Source: DASRHT01 sp035293765 (GTDB taxonomy: Bacteria > Chloroflexota > Ktedonobacteria > Ktedonobacterales > Ktedonobacteraceae). From it: a stretch of DNA of 64,000 nucleotides. Positions 42,556 to 50,766 of the stretch are shown here, one piece after another. The position numbers and the translations under genes were made by a program. Position 1 is the first letter of the stretch. The number at the start of each line of letters is the position of its first letter. Location of the stretch: the NCBI GenBank assembly GCA_035293765.1, contig DATGMF010000088.1:1-64000 (forward strand), given 5' to 3'. The notes under the pieces were generated by a model. The model had not been told where the DNA came from. It made no database searches and worked only from the letters and a program-made list of their open reading frames with translations.

Positions 42556-42992
42556 TAGCAAATCCCTTTTTATGTTGTAGAACTTATCTTTTACAGCAAA
42601 AGCATAGAATGAGATTGTTGCGGCTGCTAGTGCGCTTGCCAACAAATAAAGGGGTGTTTGGAAACATAACAGGGAGAGTGAGTATGCTCATCTATAGGGC
42701 CGTTGGTCATACAGGATAAAGCGCATCCTGCGTCCTACCTCCCAACTAATTTCAGTACCCTCAAACGGGTCGAGCTAGCTATCAGCTCGCGTCGTCCCCT
42801 TGAGCGTGTATAGATATCGGACGCGTTGTAGCTCCCCGATTCATCGTGGGAGGTCCCTACAGATATCAAGTGGCGATGAACCAGAGTCCACAACTATGTC
42901 GGCTAAAGCGTGTACACAGTATTGTATGTATGCTGCTTGCGTGGCATACATTAACCGGAACGTTGCATATCTAGCAGAAGGAGAGAACTATC
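42556..42992. repeat. 437-nt intergenic region with hairpin and REP-like repeat
   Basis: A structured segment at about 42764-42806 has CGAGCT-AGCTATC-AGCTCG, enclosed by CTCAA and TTGAG arms. GTAGCTCCCCGATTCATCG (from 42828) extends to a CTCCC/GGGAG hairpin and ends CCCTAC at 42860. A near copy lies at 43375-43399. GTATGC / GCATAC (42928-42933, 42944-42949) is a spaced inverted repeat just before the copper-protein gene and may be a regulator site. Confidence 0.6.
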
Positions 42993-43334
42993 ATGCAGAA
43001 TACAGCTAACCCGATGCTTACCGATCAAATGAACGATTGTATTCAAGACTGTCTCAACTGCCATACGGTCTGCCTGGACACAGCTATGAGGGTGATGCAG
43101 AAGAGCGGCAACGCGGATAATGTGCGCACCCTGCTTGACTGCGCCGAGATTTGTCTGACATCGGCTCACTTCATGCTGCGCAACTCGCCATTACACACCA
43201 GCACTTGCCAACTCTGCGCCATGATCTGCCAGCATTGCGAAGAAATGTGCGCCCAGATCGGTGAAAATGACTGCGCCAACGCCTGCAACGCCTGCGCAAA
43301 CTCCTGCCAGCAAATGGCTAAAATGGTGGCATAG
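42993..43334 (+). CDS. Cys-rich four-helix-bundle copper storage protein (Csp3/DUF326-like)
   Basis: 113 residues with 15 Cys, mostly in helix-spaced CxxxC, CxxC and CxxCxxxC patterns (DCIQDCLNCHTVC; CQLCAMICQHCEEMC; CANACNACANSC). This is the pattern of Csp proteins, which line the inside of a four-helix bundle with cysteines to hold many Cu(I) ions. No signal peptide, so it is the cytosolic Csp3 type. AAGGAG precedes the ATG by about 11 nt. It is monocistronic. The gene is bracketed by two copies of a REP-like repeat. Confidence 0.9.
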   Translation: MQNTANPMLTDQMNDCIQDCLNCHTVCLDTAMRVMQKSGNADNVRTLLDCAEICLTSAHFMLRNSPLHTSTCQLCAMICQHCEEMCAQIGENDCANACNACANSCQQMAKMVA

Positions 43335-43374
43335 GGGCCTTCCTTGCCGCCCAACCTGAGCGCAGTTAGACACG

Positions 43375-43399
43375 GTAGCTCCCCGCTTCATCGTAGGAG
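43375..43399 (+). repeat. Second copy of the repeat flanking the copper-protein gene
   Basis: GTAGCTCCCCGCTTCATCG followed by TAGGAG matches the 42828-42852 copy in all but a few positions, same orientation, 547 bp apart. Confidence 0.75.
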
Positions 43400-43471
43400 C
43401 GTTGGTGGCGGAATTGCAAGACAGCCCTTCGCGGTTGCCCTTACGAATATCCTACATTTTTGCAAAGGGTG

Positions 43472-43500
43472 TTGACAACATGGCGGAGACATGATATTAT
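43472..43500 (+). promoter_or_regulatory. Promoter of the 5S rRNA gene
   Basis: Consensus TTGACA (43472-43477), 17-nt spacer, TATTAT (43495-43500). The 5S rRNA begins about 40 nt downstream. Spacing and near-consensus boxes suggest a strong constitutive promoter. Confidence 0.85.
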
Positions 43501-43515
43501 GCATCCAGTTAAGAG

Positions 43516-43675
<160 letters not shown>

Positions 43676-43743
43676 TTGTTGCCTCTGTCCGGCCAATTCT
43701 CCGCCTGGTCAATTAGTCGGCCATCAAAGGATTAGGGACAGCA

Positions 43744-43768
43744 GGGCAAGCGCGAGGCTTGCCCCTAC
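43744..43768 (+). repeat. REP-like hairpin ending CCCCTAC
   Basis: GGGCAAGC-GCGAG-GCTTGCCC (43744-43764) followed by CTAC. It has the same CCCTAC right end as the other repeat families in the window. Confidence 0.6.
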
Positions 43769-43788
43769 AGCCACAGAAGGGCAACAAA

Positions 43789-43821
43789 AGTGGAGCGACT
43801 AATCTGAATAGTCGCTCCACT
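43789..43821 (-). terminator. Intrinsic terminator of the DUF4870-like gene
   Basis: A 13-bp perfect stem, AGTGGAGCGACTA / TAGTCGCTCCACT, with a 7-nt loop. On the minus strand it is followed by TTTTGTT. It lies 25 nt after the stop codon at 43847. Confidence 0.85.
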
Positions 43822-43846
43822 GATCTTCTCTCTATATGAAGGCCAG

Positions 43847-44392
43847 TTACATAAATCTTCCTTGATCGACGTACCTCTCGGCATAGTCACCAATCACAGG
43901 CAGCTTGAAGTATTTGCCCTGGAAGCCATTGATGAGTAGCACAATCCAGCCAACGACCCAGACAAGTCCTACCAGCCCACTGGCGCAAGCGGAAAGGAGG
44001 CCCATAAAGGGGAAATTTCCCACAATTCCTAGAAGGATATACAGAATGCTCAACCCGCCAAAAAAGAGGATCGACTGCATCGCATGGAAGCGAACAAAGC
44101 GGTTCTGTTTTTCCATCAGGAAGAAAATGATTCCCGTGACCCAGGTAAGCACATAGCTCAGACCGGCTGCTACGTTCTGATCCATGCCCATAGAAGTTGG
44201 ACCCTGCATGGGCGTTCCATACTGCGCCTGACCGTACTGCTGACCCGGCTGGCCGTATTGCTGCCCCGGTTGACCATACTGTTGGCCTGGCTGACCGTAC
44301 TGCTGGCCGCTATATGGATCGGTGGGTTGTGGTGGTGGAGTATAGCCGCCGTACTGGCCTGGCTGATTTGGATCTTGTCCCTGATAGCTCAT
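43847..44392 (-). CDS. DUF4870/Tic20-like membrane protein with Gly-Gln-Pro repeats
   Basis: About 181 residues from MSYQGQDPNQPG. The first 70 residues are low-complexity with several YGQPGQQ repeats. Then come four hydrophobic segments (VAAGLSYVLTWVTGIIFFLME; MQSILFFGGLSILYILLGIVG; LSACASGLVGLVWVVGWIVLLI) with the KQNRFVRFHAMQSI motif typical of DUF4870. Function unknown. A GAGAGGGATG box is upstream of the ATG. The repeat tract is a likely site of slippage variation. Confidence 0.85.
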   Translation of the reverse strand: MSYQGQDPNQPGQYGGYTPPPQPTDPYSGQQYGQPGQQYGQPGQQYGQPGQQYGQAQYGTPMQGPTSMGMDQNVAAGLSYVLTWVTGIIFFLMEKQNRFVRFHAMQSILFFGGLSILYILLGIVGNFPFMGLLSACASGLVGLVWVVGWIVLLINGFQGKYFKLPVIGDYAERYVDQGRFM

Positions 44393-44696
44393 GATACATC
44401 CCTCTCTTTGTTTACGAATATAAGACCCCAGTAGCGAGAAACATCTGCCACTCATTACTACATGACGTTATAAGATGCAAACATTAACCTGCCTATCCAT
44501 ATCTCCTCCCTATCACAGTGCTCTGCTAACTCTTTCAAAACATACTACGCAGTAGTTATAAAAAAGTTAGAGCGTGGAAGATAGTCTTCGAGCAGGCTTC
44601 GTTTTCCCTCCTCTAACATAGCAGTGTACCATCAAACAGCGAAGATTGCTGTGACCTGCTTCATCTTCCATCTATAACAACGAACAAGGAAGCGAT
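44393..44696. other. 304-nt gap upstream of the DUF4870-like gene
   Basis: No gene seen. ACTAC-GCA-GTAGT (44544-44556) is a palindrome resembling the TACTAC-TGA-GTAGTA site at 54576-54590, so it could bind the same regulator type. Confidence 0.4.
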
Positions 44697-47276
44697 TTAT
44701 CCAACATCATTTTCGTCCTGCTCGGCACGTACATGAGGATACAGCTCAGACTCATCCTCTTCCAGAGGGTCGCGCCTGGAGGCTCCCCCCTCTTCTCCTC
44801 TGGTATCGGAGATACCGGTGCGACGCAGGTTTTGCGGATACAGAGTGGATATGTGATCATCCAGAAGCGAGGACTGAGGCTCCGTTCTCTCTTCAACGGG
44901 CGGGGGAGCTTCCTGTAGCGCGTGCTCAATTACCTGATCCATCGTGTCCACCAGGATAAACTGGGTGCGCTGGCGAATTTTGCTGGGGATCTCGGCCAGA
45001 TCTTTCTTATTGGCTGCGGGAATAATCACCTGGGAAATATTGGCCTGATGCGCCGCGAGCACTTTCTCCTTCAAGCCGCCGATACCTAAAATACTGCCCA
45101 GCAGCGTGATCTCGCCCGTCATCGCCAGGTTGCCGCGCACAGGTCGCTTTGTGAGAGCCGAAACCAGCGCGGTTGCAATGGTGATGCCAGCCGATGGGCC
45201 ATCCTTAGGAATGGCGTTTTCGGGCAGGTGGATATGCAGGTCCGTCCCATCCTGGAAATTCGGATCGATTTGTAACGGCATTGCTCGCGTACGAATGTAT
45301 GAGAGCGCCGCCATGACCGATTCGCGCATCACATCACCCAACTGGCCCGTGACCAGCAAATCGCCTTTGCCCACCATCGTAACCACTTCGACCGGCAGCA
45401 GGATGCCACCGTTCTCTGTTACAGCCAGTCCGATGGCAGCGCCTACCTGGGTACGCAGCAGCGGCATCGCATTGTTATAGCGCGGCGGCCCCAGGTATGG
45501 TTCCAGCCTGTTGGCTGAAATGCGCACACGCGTCTGAGGCTTCTCAAGCACCTGCCTGGCTACCCTGCGACAGATGGTCGCGAGCTGGCGTTCAAAGTTG
45601 CGCACGCCCGCCTCCCGTGTATAATCAGTAATGATGCGTTGCATGGTTCCCTGCGGGATCTTCAGTTGATCGGGCACCAATCCATGCTCGTTCAAAACCT
45701 TAGGCAAGAGGTGACGCAGGCCGATGTTCACTTTTTCTTCAAGCATATATCCGGGCAGATCGATAATATCCATGCGATCAGCCAGGGCGCGTGGGATCTG
45801 GTATTTAACGTTGCCTGTGCAGATGAAGAAGACTTCAGACAGGTCAAAGGGGAGCTCAAGGTAATGATCGACAAAGGAGTTATTCTGCTCGGGGTCCAGC
45901 ACTTCCAGCAGGGCAGCAGCAGGATCGCCGCGAAATTCGGCGGAGAGTTTGTCAACCTCGTCCAGCAGAAAGACCGGGTTACGAACGCCCACCGTCTTCA
46001 TGCTCTGAATAATACGTCCAGGTAGAGCGCCCACGTAGGTGCGGCGATGCCCACGGATCTCAGCCTCATCATGCACGCCACCGAGCGAGATGCGAGCAAA
46101 CCTGCGTCCGAGCGCGCGGGCAATAGATTGCCCGAGAGAGGTTTTACCAACCCCAGGCGGACCGATAAAACAGAGAATCTGCCCCTGACCTTCTCTATTC
46201 AGTTGACCCCCGCGACTAACAAATTGCTGGCGCAACTGGCGCACGGCCAGGAATTCAATGATACGCTCTTTGATCCCTTCCAGCCCATAATGATCTTCAT
46301 CAAGGATGCGGCGCGTCAACTCGATATCAAAAGTATCATCGCTGCGTTCCGTCCAGGGTAGAGCCAGCATCCAATCGATATACGAGCGTATCACGCCAAG
46401 TTCAGCCGACTGCGAGGGCGTGCGTTCCAGGCGATCAATCTCTTTACGCACTTTGACCACAACATCCTGTGGCATCTTTTTCTCGACCAGCTTGGCCCGC
46501 AGTTCTTCTGCCTCTGAAGAGCTTTCCATCCCCAGCTCTTCCTGGATCGCTCGCAGTTGCTCGCGCAGGTAGAACTCTTTTTGAGAGCGATCCACCTGCG
46601 AACGTACGCGGCTGCGGATCGTTGATTCGAGTTCCAGGATCTCAATCTCATTCCCCATAATCACGCAGATTTTTTCCAGGCGCTCCATGGGATCGAAGGT
46701 CTCCAGCAAGTCCTGTTGTTGCTCCATCTCGGAGACGAGGTGGGCAGCCAGGGTATCGGATAGTCGCGAAGCAGTCTTGAGCACCACAATCGAATTGATA
46801 TCTTCTACTGAGAAGCGGCGGTTGAGCTGCGCATAGCGTTCAAACAAATTGGTCGCATGACGCACCAGGGCGTCCGCTTGAGGGCCTTTTGCCTGAACCT
46901 CCGAGAGGGCCTGCACGCTCACTCGAATAAACGGCTCGACGTCAAGGTATTCCTCAATCTGCACCCGACTCACGCCTCGCACCAGCACCTGGAGGCTACC
47001 ATCCTGCTGGCGATGCATCGTACTGATCTCGACAAGCGTCCCTACAGAGTAGATATCTTTGGGCTGGGGATCATCGATATCGGCGCTGCGCTGTGTACCA
47101 GTGACCAGCATGCGATCTGGCCGCATCATAGCTTCTTCAATGGCGCGCACAGTCTTCTCACGAGCAAAAACCAGAGCATGCCGGTTATGAGGAAACGCAA
47201 CGATGTTCTTCAACGCCACAAGAGGGTACGCGTCCTGCGTATCCTGCACGACATCCTGGCGTTCTTGTTCACTCAT
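44697..47276 (-). CDS. lon: ATP-dependent protease Lon
   Basis: 859 residues. LON substrate-binding domain (YPLVALKNIVAFPHNRHALVF), AAA+ module with Walker A GPPGVGKTSLGQ and Walker B NPVFLLDEVDKL, then the proteolytic domain. The Ser-Lys dyad is in PKDGPSAGIT and GIGGLKEKVLA. It degrades misfolded and regulatory proteins in the cytosol. The C-terminal ~55 residues after the protease domain are acidic (EDESELYPHVRAEQDEND) and not typical. It is the third gene of tig-clpX-lon on the minus strand, 76 nt after clpX. Confidence 0.97.
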   Translation of the reverse strand: MSEQERQDVVQDTQDAYPLVALKNIVAFPHNRHALVFAREKTVRAIEEAMMRPDRMLVTGTQRSADIDDPQPKDIYSVGTLVEISTMHRQQDGSLQVLVRGVSRVQIEEYLDVEPFIRVSVQALSEVQAKGPQADALVRHATNLFERYAQLNRRFSVEDINSIVVLKTASRLSDTLAAHLVSEMEQQQDLLETFDPMERLEKICVIMGNEIEILELESTIRSRVRSQVDRSQKEFYLREQLRAIQEELGMESSSEAEELRAKLVEKKMPQDVVVKVRKEIDRLERTPSQSAELGVIRSYIDWMLALPWTERSDDTFDIELTRRILDEDHYGLEGIKERIIEFLAVRQLRQQFVSRGGQLNREGQGQILCFIGPPGVGKTSLGQSIARALGRRFARISLGGVHDEAEIRGHRRTYVGALPGRIIQSMKTVGVRNPVFLLDEVDKLSAEFRGDPAAALLEVLDPEQNNSFVDHYLELPFDLSEVFFICTGNVKYQIPRALADRMDIIDLPGYMLEEKVNIGLRHLLPKVLNEHGLVPDQLKIPQGTMQRIITDYTREAGVRNFERQLATICRRVARQVLEKPQTRVRISANRLEPYLGPPRYNNAMPLLRTQVGAAIGLAVTENGGILLPVEVVTMVGKGDLLVTGQLGDVMRESVMAALSYIRTRAMPLQIDPNFQDGTDLHIHLPENAIPKDGPSAGITIATALVSALTKRPVRGNLAMTGEITLLGSILGIGGLKEKVLAAHQANISQVIIPAANKKDLAEIPSKIRQRTQFILVDTMDQVIEHALQEAPPPVEERTEPQSSLLDDHISTLYPQNLRRTGISDTRGEEGGASRRDPLEEDESELYPHVRAEQDENDVG

Positions 47277-47352
47277 TGGTTCCAGCCTGTCTCTCCTGCC
47301 CTGTCACCCAGGGTAACTCAAGCACTGCACTGTTAAATGGGATGAGCCTGCA

Positions 47353-48645
47353 CTAGGCAGACTCATTTTCAGAATAGGCGTTTGCTCGTTCACCACGCGT
47401 GACGAGCATCGGTTTGTGGCGTGAGGTGATTACATCTCCGTCAATCACGACTCTCTTCACATCCGCTCGCGATGGAATCTCATACATCACGTCGAGCAAA
47501 ACATCCTCGATAATGGTACGCAGCCCTCTGGCGCCAGTGCGCTGCTTTAAGGCGCTATCGGCAGCCGCTTCAAGGGCGTCGTTGGTAAAGACCAGCTCGA
47601 CACGATCAAGCTGGAATGATTTCTGGTATTGCTTGATAACAGCATTTTTGGGCTCGGTCAGAATGCGGATCAGCGCATCCCTATCAAGATTGTCCAGCGA
47701 TACCACCACGGGCATACGACCAACGAATTCCGGGATGAGCCCATACTTCAGCAGATCATCGGCGATCAGTTGGGTCAGCACCGATTCACTCTTTGTCTCG
47801 GTGGTCTCGGTCGTTGCATTGCTGCGGAAGCCCATAGATTTGTTGCTTCCCAGCCGCCGCTCGACAATCTTATCCAGCCCTTCAAACGCTCCGCCACAAA
47901 TAAACAGAATATTCGCTGTGTTAATCTGGATAAAGTCCTGATGCGGATGTTTACGTCCGCCCTGAGGGGGAACGTTGGCGACAGTACCTTCAATAATTTT
48001 GAGTAATGCCTGCTGCACCCCTTCGCCGGAGACATCGCGCGTAATCGAGGGGTTATCAGACTTGCGAGCAATCTTGTCAATTTCGTCAATATAGACAATG
48101 CCACGCTCAGCGCGCGCCACATCGAAATCTGCCGTTTGGATAAGTCTCAAAAGGATGTTTTCAACATCCTCGCCCACATAGCCCGCCTCCGTTAGCGCGG
48201 TGGCATCGGCGATACAAAAAGGCACATCCAGAACTTTCGCCAGGGTCTGGGCCAGCAGCGTTTTACCGCAACCGGTAGGCCCGATCATCAGAATATTACT
48301 CTTGCCTAGCTCGACATCGTCGATCTGCATCCCCACATTGATGCGTTTGTAATGGTTGTATACCGCTACCGCCAGCGTCTTCTTCGCTCGATCCTGCCCG
48401 ATGACGTAGTTACTGAGCTGCTCATAGATCTTCTTAGGTGCTGGTATCTTCCCTGTTTGCAAGCGTGGCTTGGCGACAGTTGCTTGCTCCTCCTCAATGA
48501 TTTCGCGGCAGAGGTCAATGCACTCGTCGCAGATGTACACCCCCGCCGGCCCTGCAATCAACCGCTGCACCTGATCCTGACTTTTGCCGCAGAAAGAGCA
48601 GCGATAAGTCGTACGCATATTTTTTGAGTTTGCCACGTCTGTCAC
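47353..48645 (-). CDS. clpX: ATP-dependent Clp protease ATP-binding subunit ClpX
   Basis: 430 residues. The N-terminal zinc-binding domain has CSFCGK and CDECIDLC. The AAA+ domain has Walker A GPTGCGKTLLAQ, the pore loop region AGYVGEDVE, and Walker B GIVYIDEIDKIA. It unfolds substrates and feeds them to ClpP. The start is uncertain: GTG at 48645, GTG at 48636 (better spaced from AAAGG), or ATG at 48618 just before RTTYRCSFCGK. clpP, usually between tig and clpX, is absent here and must be elsewhere. Confidence 0.97.
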   Translation of the reverse strand: MTDVANSKNMRTTYRCSFCGKSQDQVQRLIAGPAGVYICDECIDLCREIIEEEQATVAKPRLQTGKIPAPKKIYEQLSNYVIGQDRAKKTLAVAVYNHYKRINVGMQIDDVELGKSNILMIGPTGCGKTLLAQTLAKVLDVPFCIADATALTEAGYVGEDVENILLRLIQTADFDVARAERGIVYIDEIDKIARKSDNPSITRDVSGEGVQQALLKIIEGTVANVPPQGGRKHPHQDFIQINTANILFICGGAFEGLDKIVERRLGSNKSMGFRSNATTETTETKSESVLTQLIADDLLKYGLIPEFVGRMPVVVSLDNLDRDALIRILTEPKNAVIKQYQKSFQLDRVELVFTNDALEAAADSALKQRTGARGLRTIIEDVLLDVMYEIPSRADVKRVVIDGDVITSRHKPMLVTRGERANAYSENESA

Positions 48646-48688
48646 CTTTCCTGCAAGCGCAACATTACTTCCGGTAGTCGCATCGTCT

Positions 48689-50128
48689 TTACTCTACCTT
48701 CTCCGTTTCCACTCTATCGGAAGGAAGAGATGTCGCTGTTGCAGATTCCTCTGTCTCAACACTTTCATTATGAGTATCAGTCAAAACGGTTTCACCGGCA
48801 AGCGCCGCCTCCTGGGCATTGGCAGTCGCAGCCTCATCTTCACTCACCAGATCGGGATCGGGCGGCGTCGTTAGCTCCACCAGACGAGTCAGGGCTTTCT
48901 CGCGGCGATAGCTAATGGCAAGCGCCTGTATCTGCTCCGGCGTCTGTGGAAGGGCCTGCCCGGCCTGGGCGTATGCTTGATAGAGCGCCTCTATCTCTTC
49001 TACCCCAATGCCAATATCCTCACGGCGGGCCACTTCGTCAAGCACGAGCTGGCGCTTGATGCGATTCTCCGCGTCGGGTCGCATCTCCTGCTTATACTCG
49101 TCAAGGTTTTTACGCATCATCATCAGGTATTGATCCATCGAGAGGCGCTGCTGTTCCAACATGTGCGAGAATTGATGCACCATGTCCTCTACTTCTTCAT
49201 CAACGAGCAGAGGATGCAAGGTAAATTCGGACTGCTCTATCACGGCATTAAGTACTTGATCACGCAGCGCATCGCGAATGCGGCGCTTCTTATTCTCAAG
49301 AATGTTATCACTGATGACTTTACTGAGGTCCTCAAAGGTCTTGACTTCACCGTTAGAAACCTTCTCAGCCAAAGCATCGTCCAGTTCAGGAAGGTGTTTC
49401 TCTTCTACCTTATGCAGCGTTACTGTATAGTCAGCCTGCTTGCCCGCCAACTTCTCATTGCCATAATCGGTAGGAATAGTGGTCGTGAAGGATTTTGTTT
49501 CACCAACCGGCATGCCCACAACCTGCTCGTCCATGCCGGCGAAAAGCCCGTAACGCTCCTGCGTCAATTCAAAGGGATTGTCTTTGAGATCGGAGATACT
49601 CTCATCTCCCGAGGTCAGTTTTAAATCGACGGTCACGCGGTCGCCATAGGCGGCTGGTCGCTCCACCACTTCCCATTCCGCGAAACGATTGCGCAACGAC
49701 TCCAGTTCCTTGTCTACCTCTTCAGAGGTCACGCTGGCCTCTTCACGGTCAAAGTGCAGCGAGCTATAATCGCCCAGCGTGACAGGGGTGACTACGGGTA
49801 CCGTCATGCTAAAGTGATAGGGTTGCCCCATCTCAAAGACGGGCGCGTCCAGTTTGGGCTGTGTAATGGGGGTCAGCTCATGCTCTTTTAGCGCCGTGCG
49901 ATATGCCTCTGTGATGAGATCATCCAGACCTTCCTGATAAATATACTCTTTGCCAAGCCTGCGCTCCAATAGCGAGCGAGGAGCCTTCCCACGACGGAAG
50001 CCCTGTATATCGACCTTTTGCACTAATTTGCGATATGCCTTATCTGAGGCTTTCTCCATCTCGTCCCACGAGATTTCTATGTCAAGCACCGCCTCACTCG
50101 TTGGCAATTTTTCAACCGAGACCTTCAC
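48689..50128 (-). CDS. tig: Trigger factor
   Basis: 479 residues. The ribosome-binding signature GFRRGKAPRSLLERRLG lies near residue 43-59, followed by the FKBP-type PPIase domain (GDRVTVDLKLTSGDES...KSFTTTIPTDYGNEKLAGK) and the helical chaperone domain. The extra ~60-residue acidic Thr/Glu tail (TDTHNESVETEESATATS) is not conserved in the family. The GTG start has GGAGG 4 nt upstream. It binds nascent chains at the ribosomal exit tunnel. The two tRNA genes upstream are probably co-transcribed with it. Confidence 0.95.
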   Translation of the reverse strand: MKVSVEKLPTSEAVLDIEISWDEMEKASDKAYRKLVQKVDIQGFRRGKAPRSLLERRLGKEYIYQEGLDDLITEAYRTALKEHELTPITQPKLDAPVFEMGQPYHFSMTVPVVTPVTLGDYSSLHFDREEASVTSEEVDKELESLRNRFAEWEVVERPAAYGDRVTVDLKLTSGDESISDLKDNPFELTQERYGLFAGMDEQVVGMPVGETKSFTTTIPTDYGNEKLAGKQADYTVTLHKVEEKHLPELDDALAEKVSNGEVKTFEDLSKVISDNILENKKRRIRDALRDQVLNAVIEQSEFTLHPLLVDEEVEDMVHQFSHMLEQQRLSMDQYLMMMRKNLDEYKQEMRPDAENRIKRQLVLDEVARREDIGIGVEEIEALYQAYAQAGQALPQTPEQIQALAISYRREKALTRLVELTTPPDPDLVSEDEAATANAQEAALAGETVLTDTHNESVETEESATATSLPSDRVETEKVE

Positions 50129-50268
50129 ATTTCCTCCAACAGTTGTTTTTACTGCAATCTATTTCTGCTTTTGCCATAATTAAAGCCGGGACTTGCCTGT
50201 CCTTTCAGAGCGCAAAGTTCCATCCTGAGATGGCGTTGAACATGACAAAATACACTGTTCAGACAACT

Positions 50269-50343
50269 TGGAGCGGGAGACGGGGATCGAACCCGCGACT
50301 TTCTCCTTGGCAAGGAGATGCTCTACCACTGAGCCACTCCCGC
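50269..50343 (-). tRNA. tRNA-Gly(GCC)
   Basis: The acceptor GCGGGAG pairs with CTCCCGC. The D arm is GCTCAGTGGTAGAGC, the anticodon stem TCTCC/GGAGA has loop TTGCCAA (anticodon GCC), and the T arm contains GGTTCGATCCC. The 3' CCA is encoded. It lies between tRNA-Leu and tig on the same strand. Confidence 0.97.
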
Positions 50344-50367
50344 TTAACCGCGCCTCCACCGAAACAA

Positions 50368-50450
50368 TGGGCGGTGAGAGACTCGAACTCTCACGGTTCA
50401 TCACCAACAGATCCTAAGTCTGTCCTGTCTACCAATTTCAGCAACCGCCC
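50368..50450 (-). tRNA. tRNA-Leu(TAG)
   Basis: The acceptor GGGCGGT pairs with ACCGCCC. The anticodon stem ACAGA/TCTGT has loop CTTAGGA (anticodon TAG, reads CUA). A long class II variable arm (TGGTGATGAACCG) and the T loop GTTCGAGTC are present. CCA is not encoded. Confidence 0.95.
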
Positions 50451-50489
50451 GTACTTCCCAAAGAGTAGGAATGATATCCCCACTTGTGG

Positions 50490-50519
50490 ATAATACATCA
50501 GCGACTTACCTGCTGTCAA
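50490..50519 (-). promoter_or_regulatory. Promoter for tRNA-Leu, tRNA-Gly and probably tig
   Basis: On the minus strand TTGACA (50519-50514), 18-nt spacer, TATTAT (50495-50490). tRNA-Leu starts about 40 nt downstream. The rest of 50451-50766 is the leader of ppk1 and holds nothing else I can support. Confidence 0.75.
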
Positions 50520-50766
50520 GACGAATTTAGCCCCCTGCACATTCTGGCTATGATAGCCCATTTCTCCCCCGGCAAAAGCTGGATTTCCATCGCTGCAACT
50601 TCTTTGCCTCCTTGCCATCTACGCTTCATAAGGGCTATACTTTCTATAACCACGGAACACCCGTGATCTCTTCCCAGATCAGCATGGTGTATAACACTGC
50701 CTGTCCTAAAAAGGATGATAGAGAAGCATATGATGTTAAAGCCGAGACAACCCGGGGATTGCGCGC

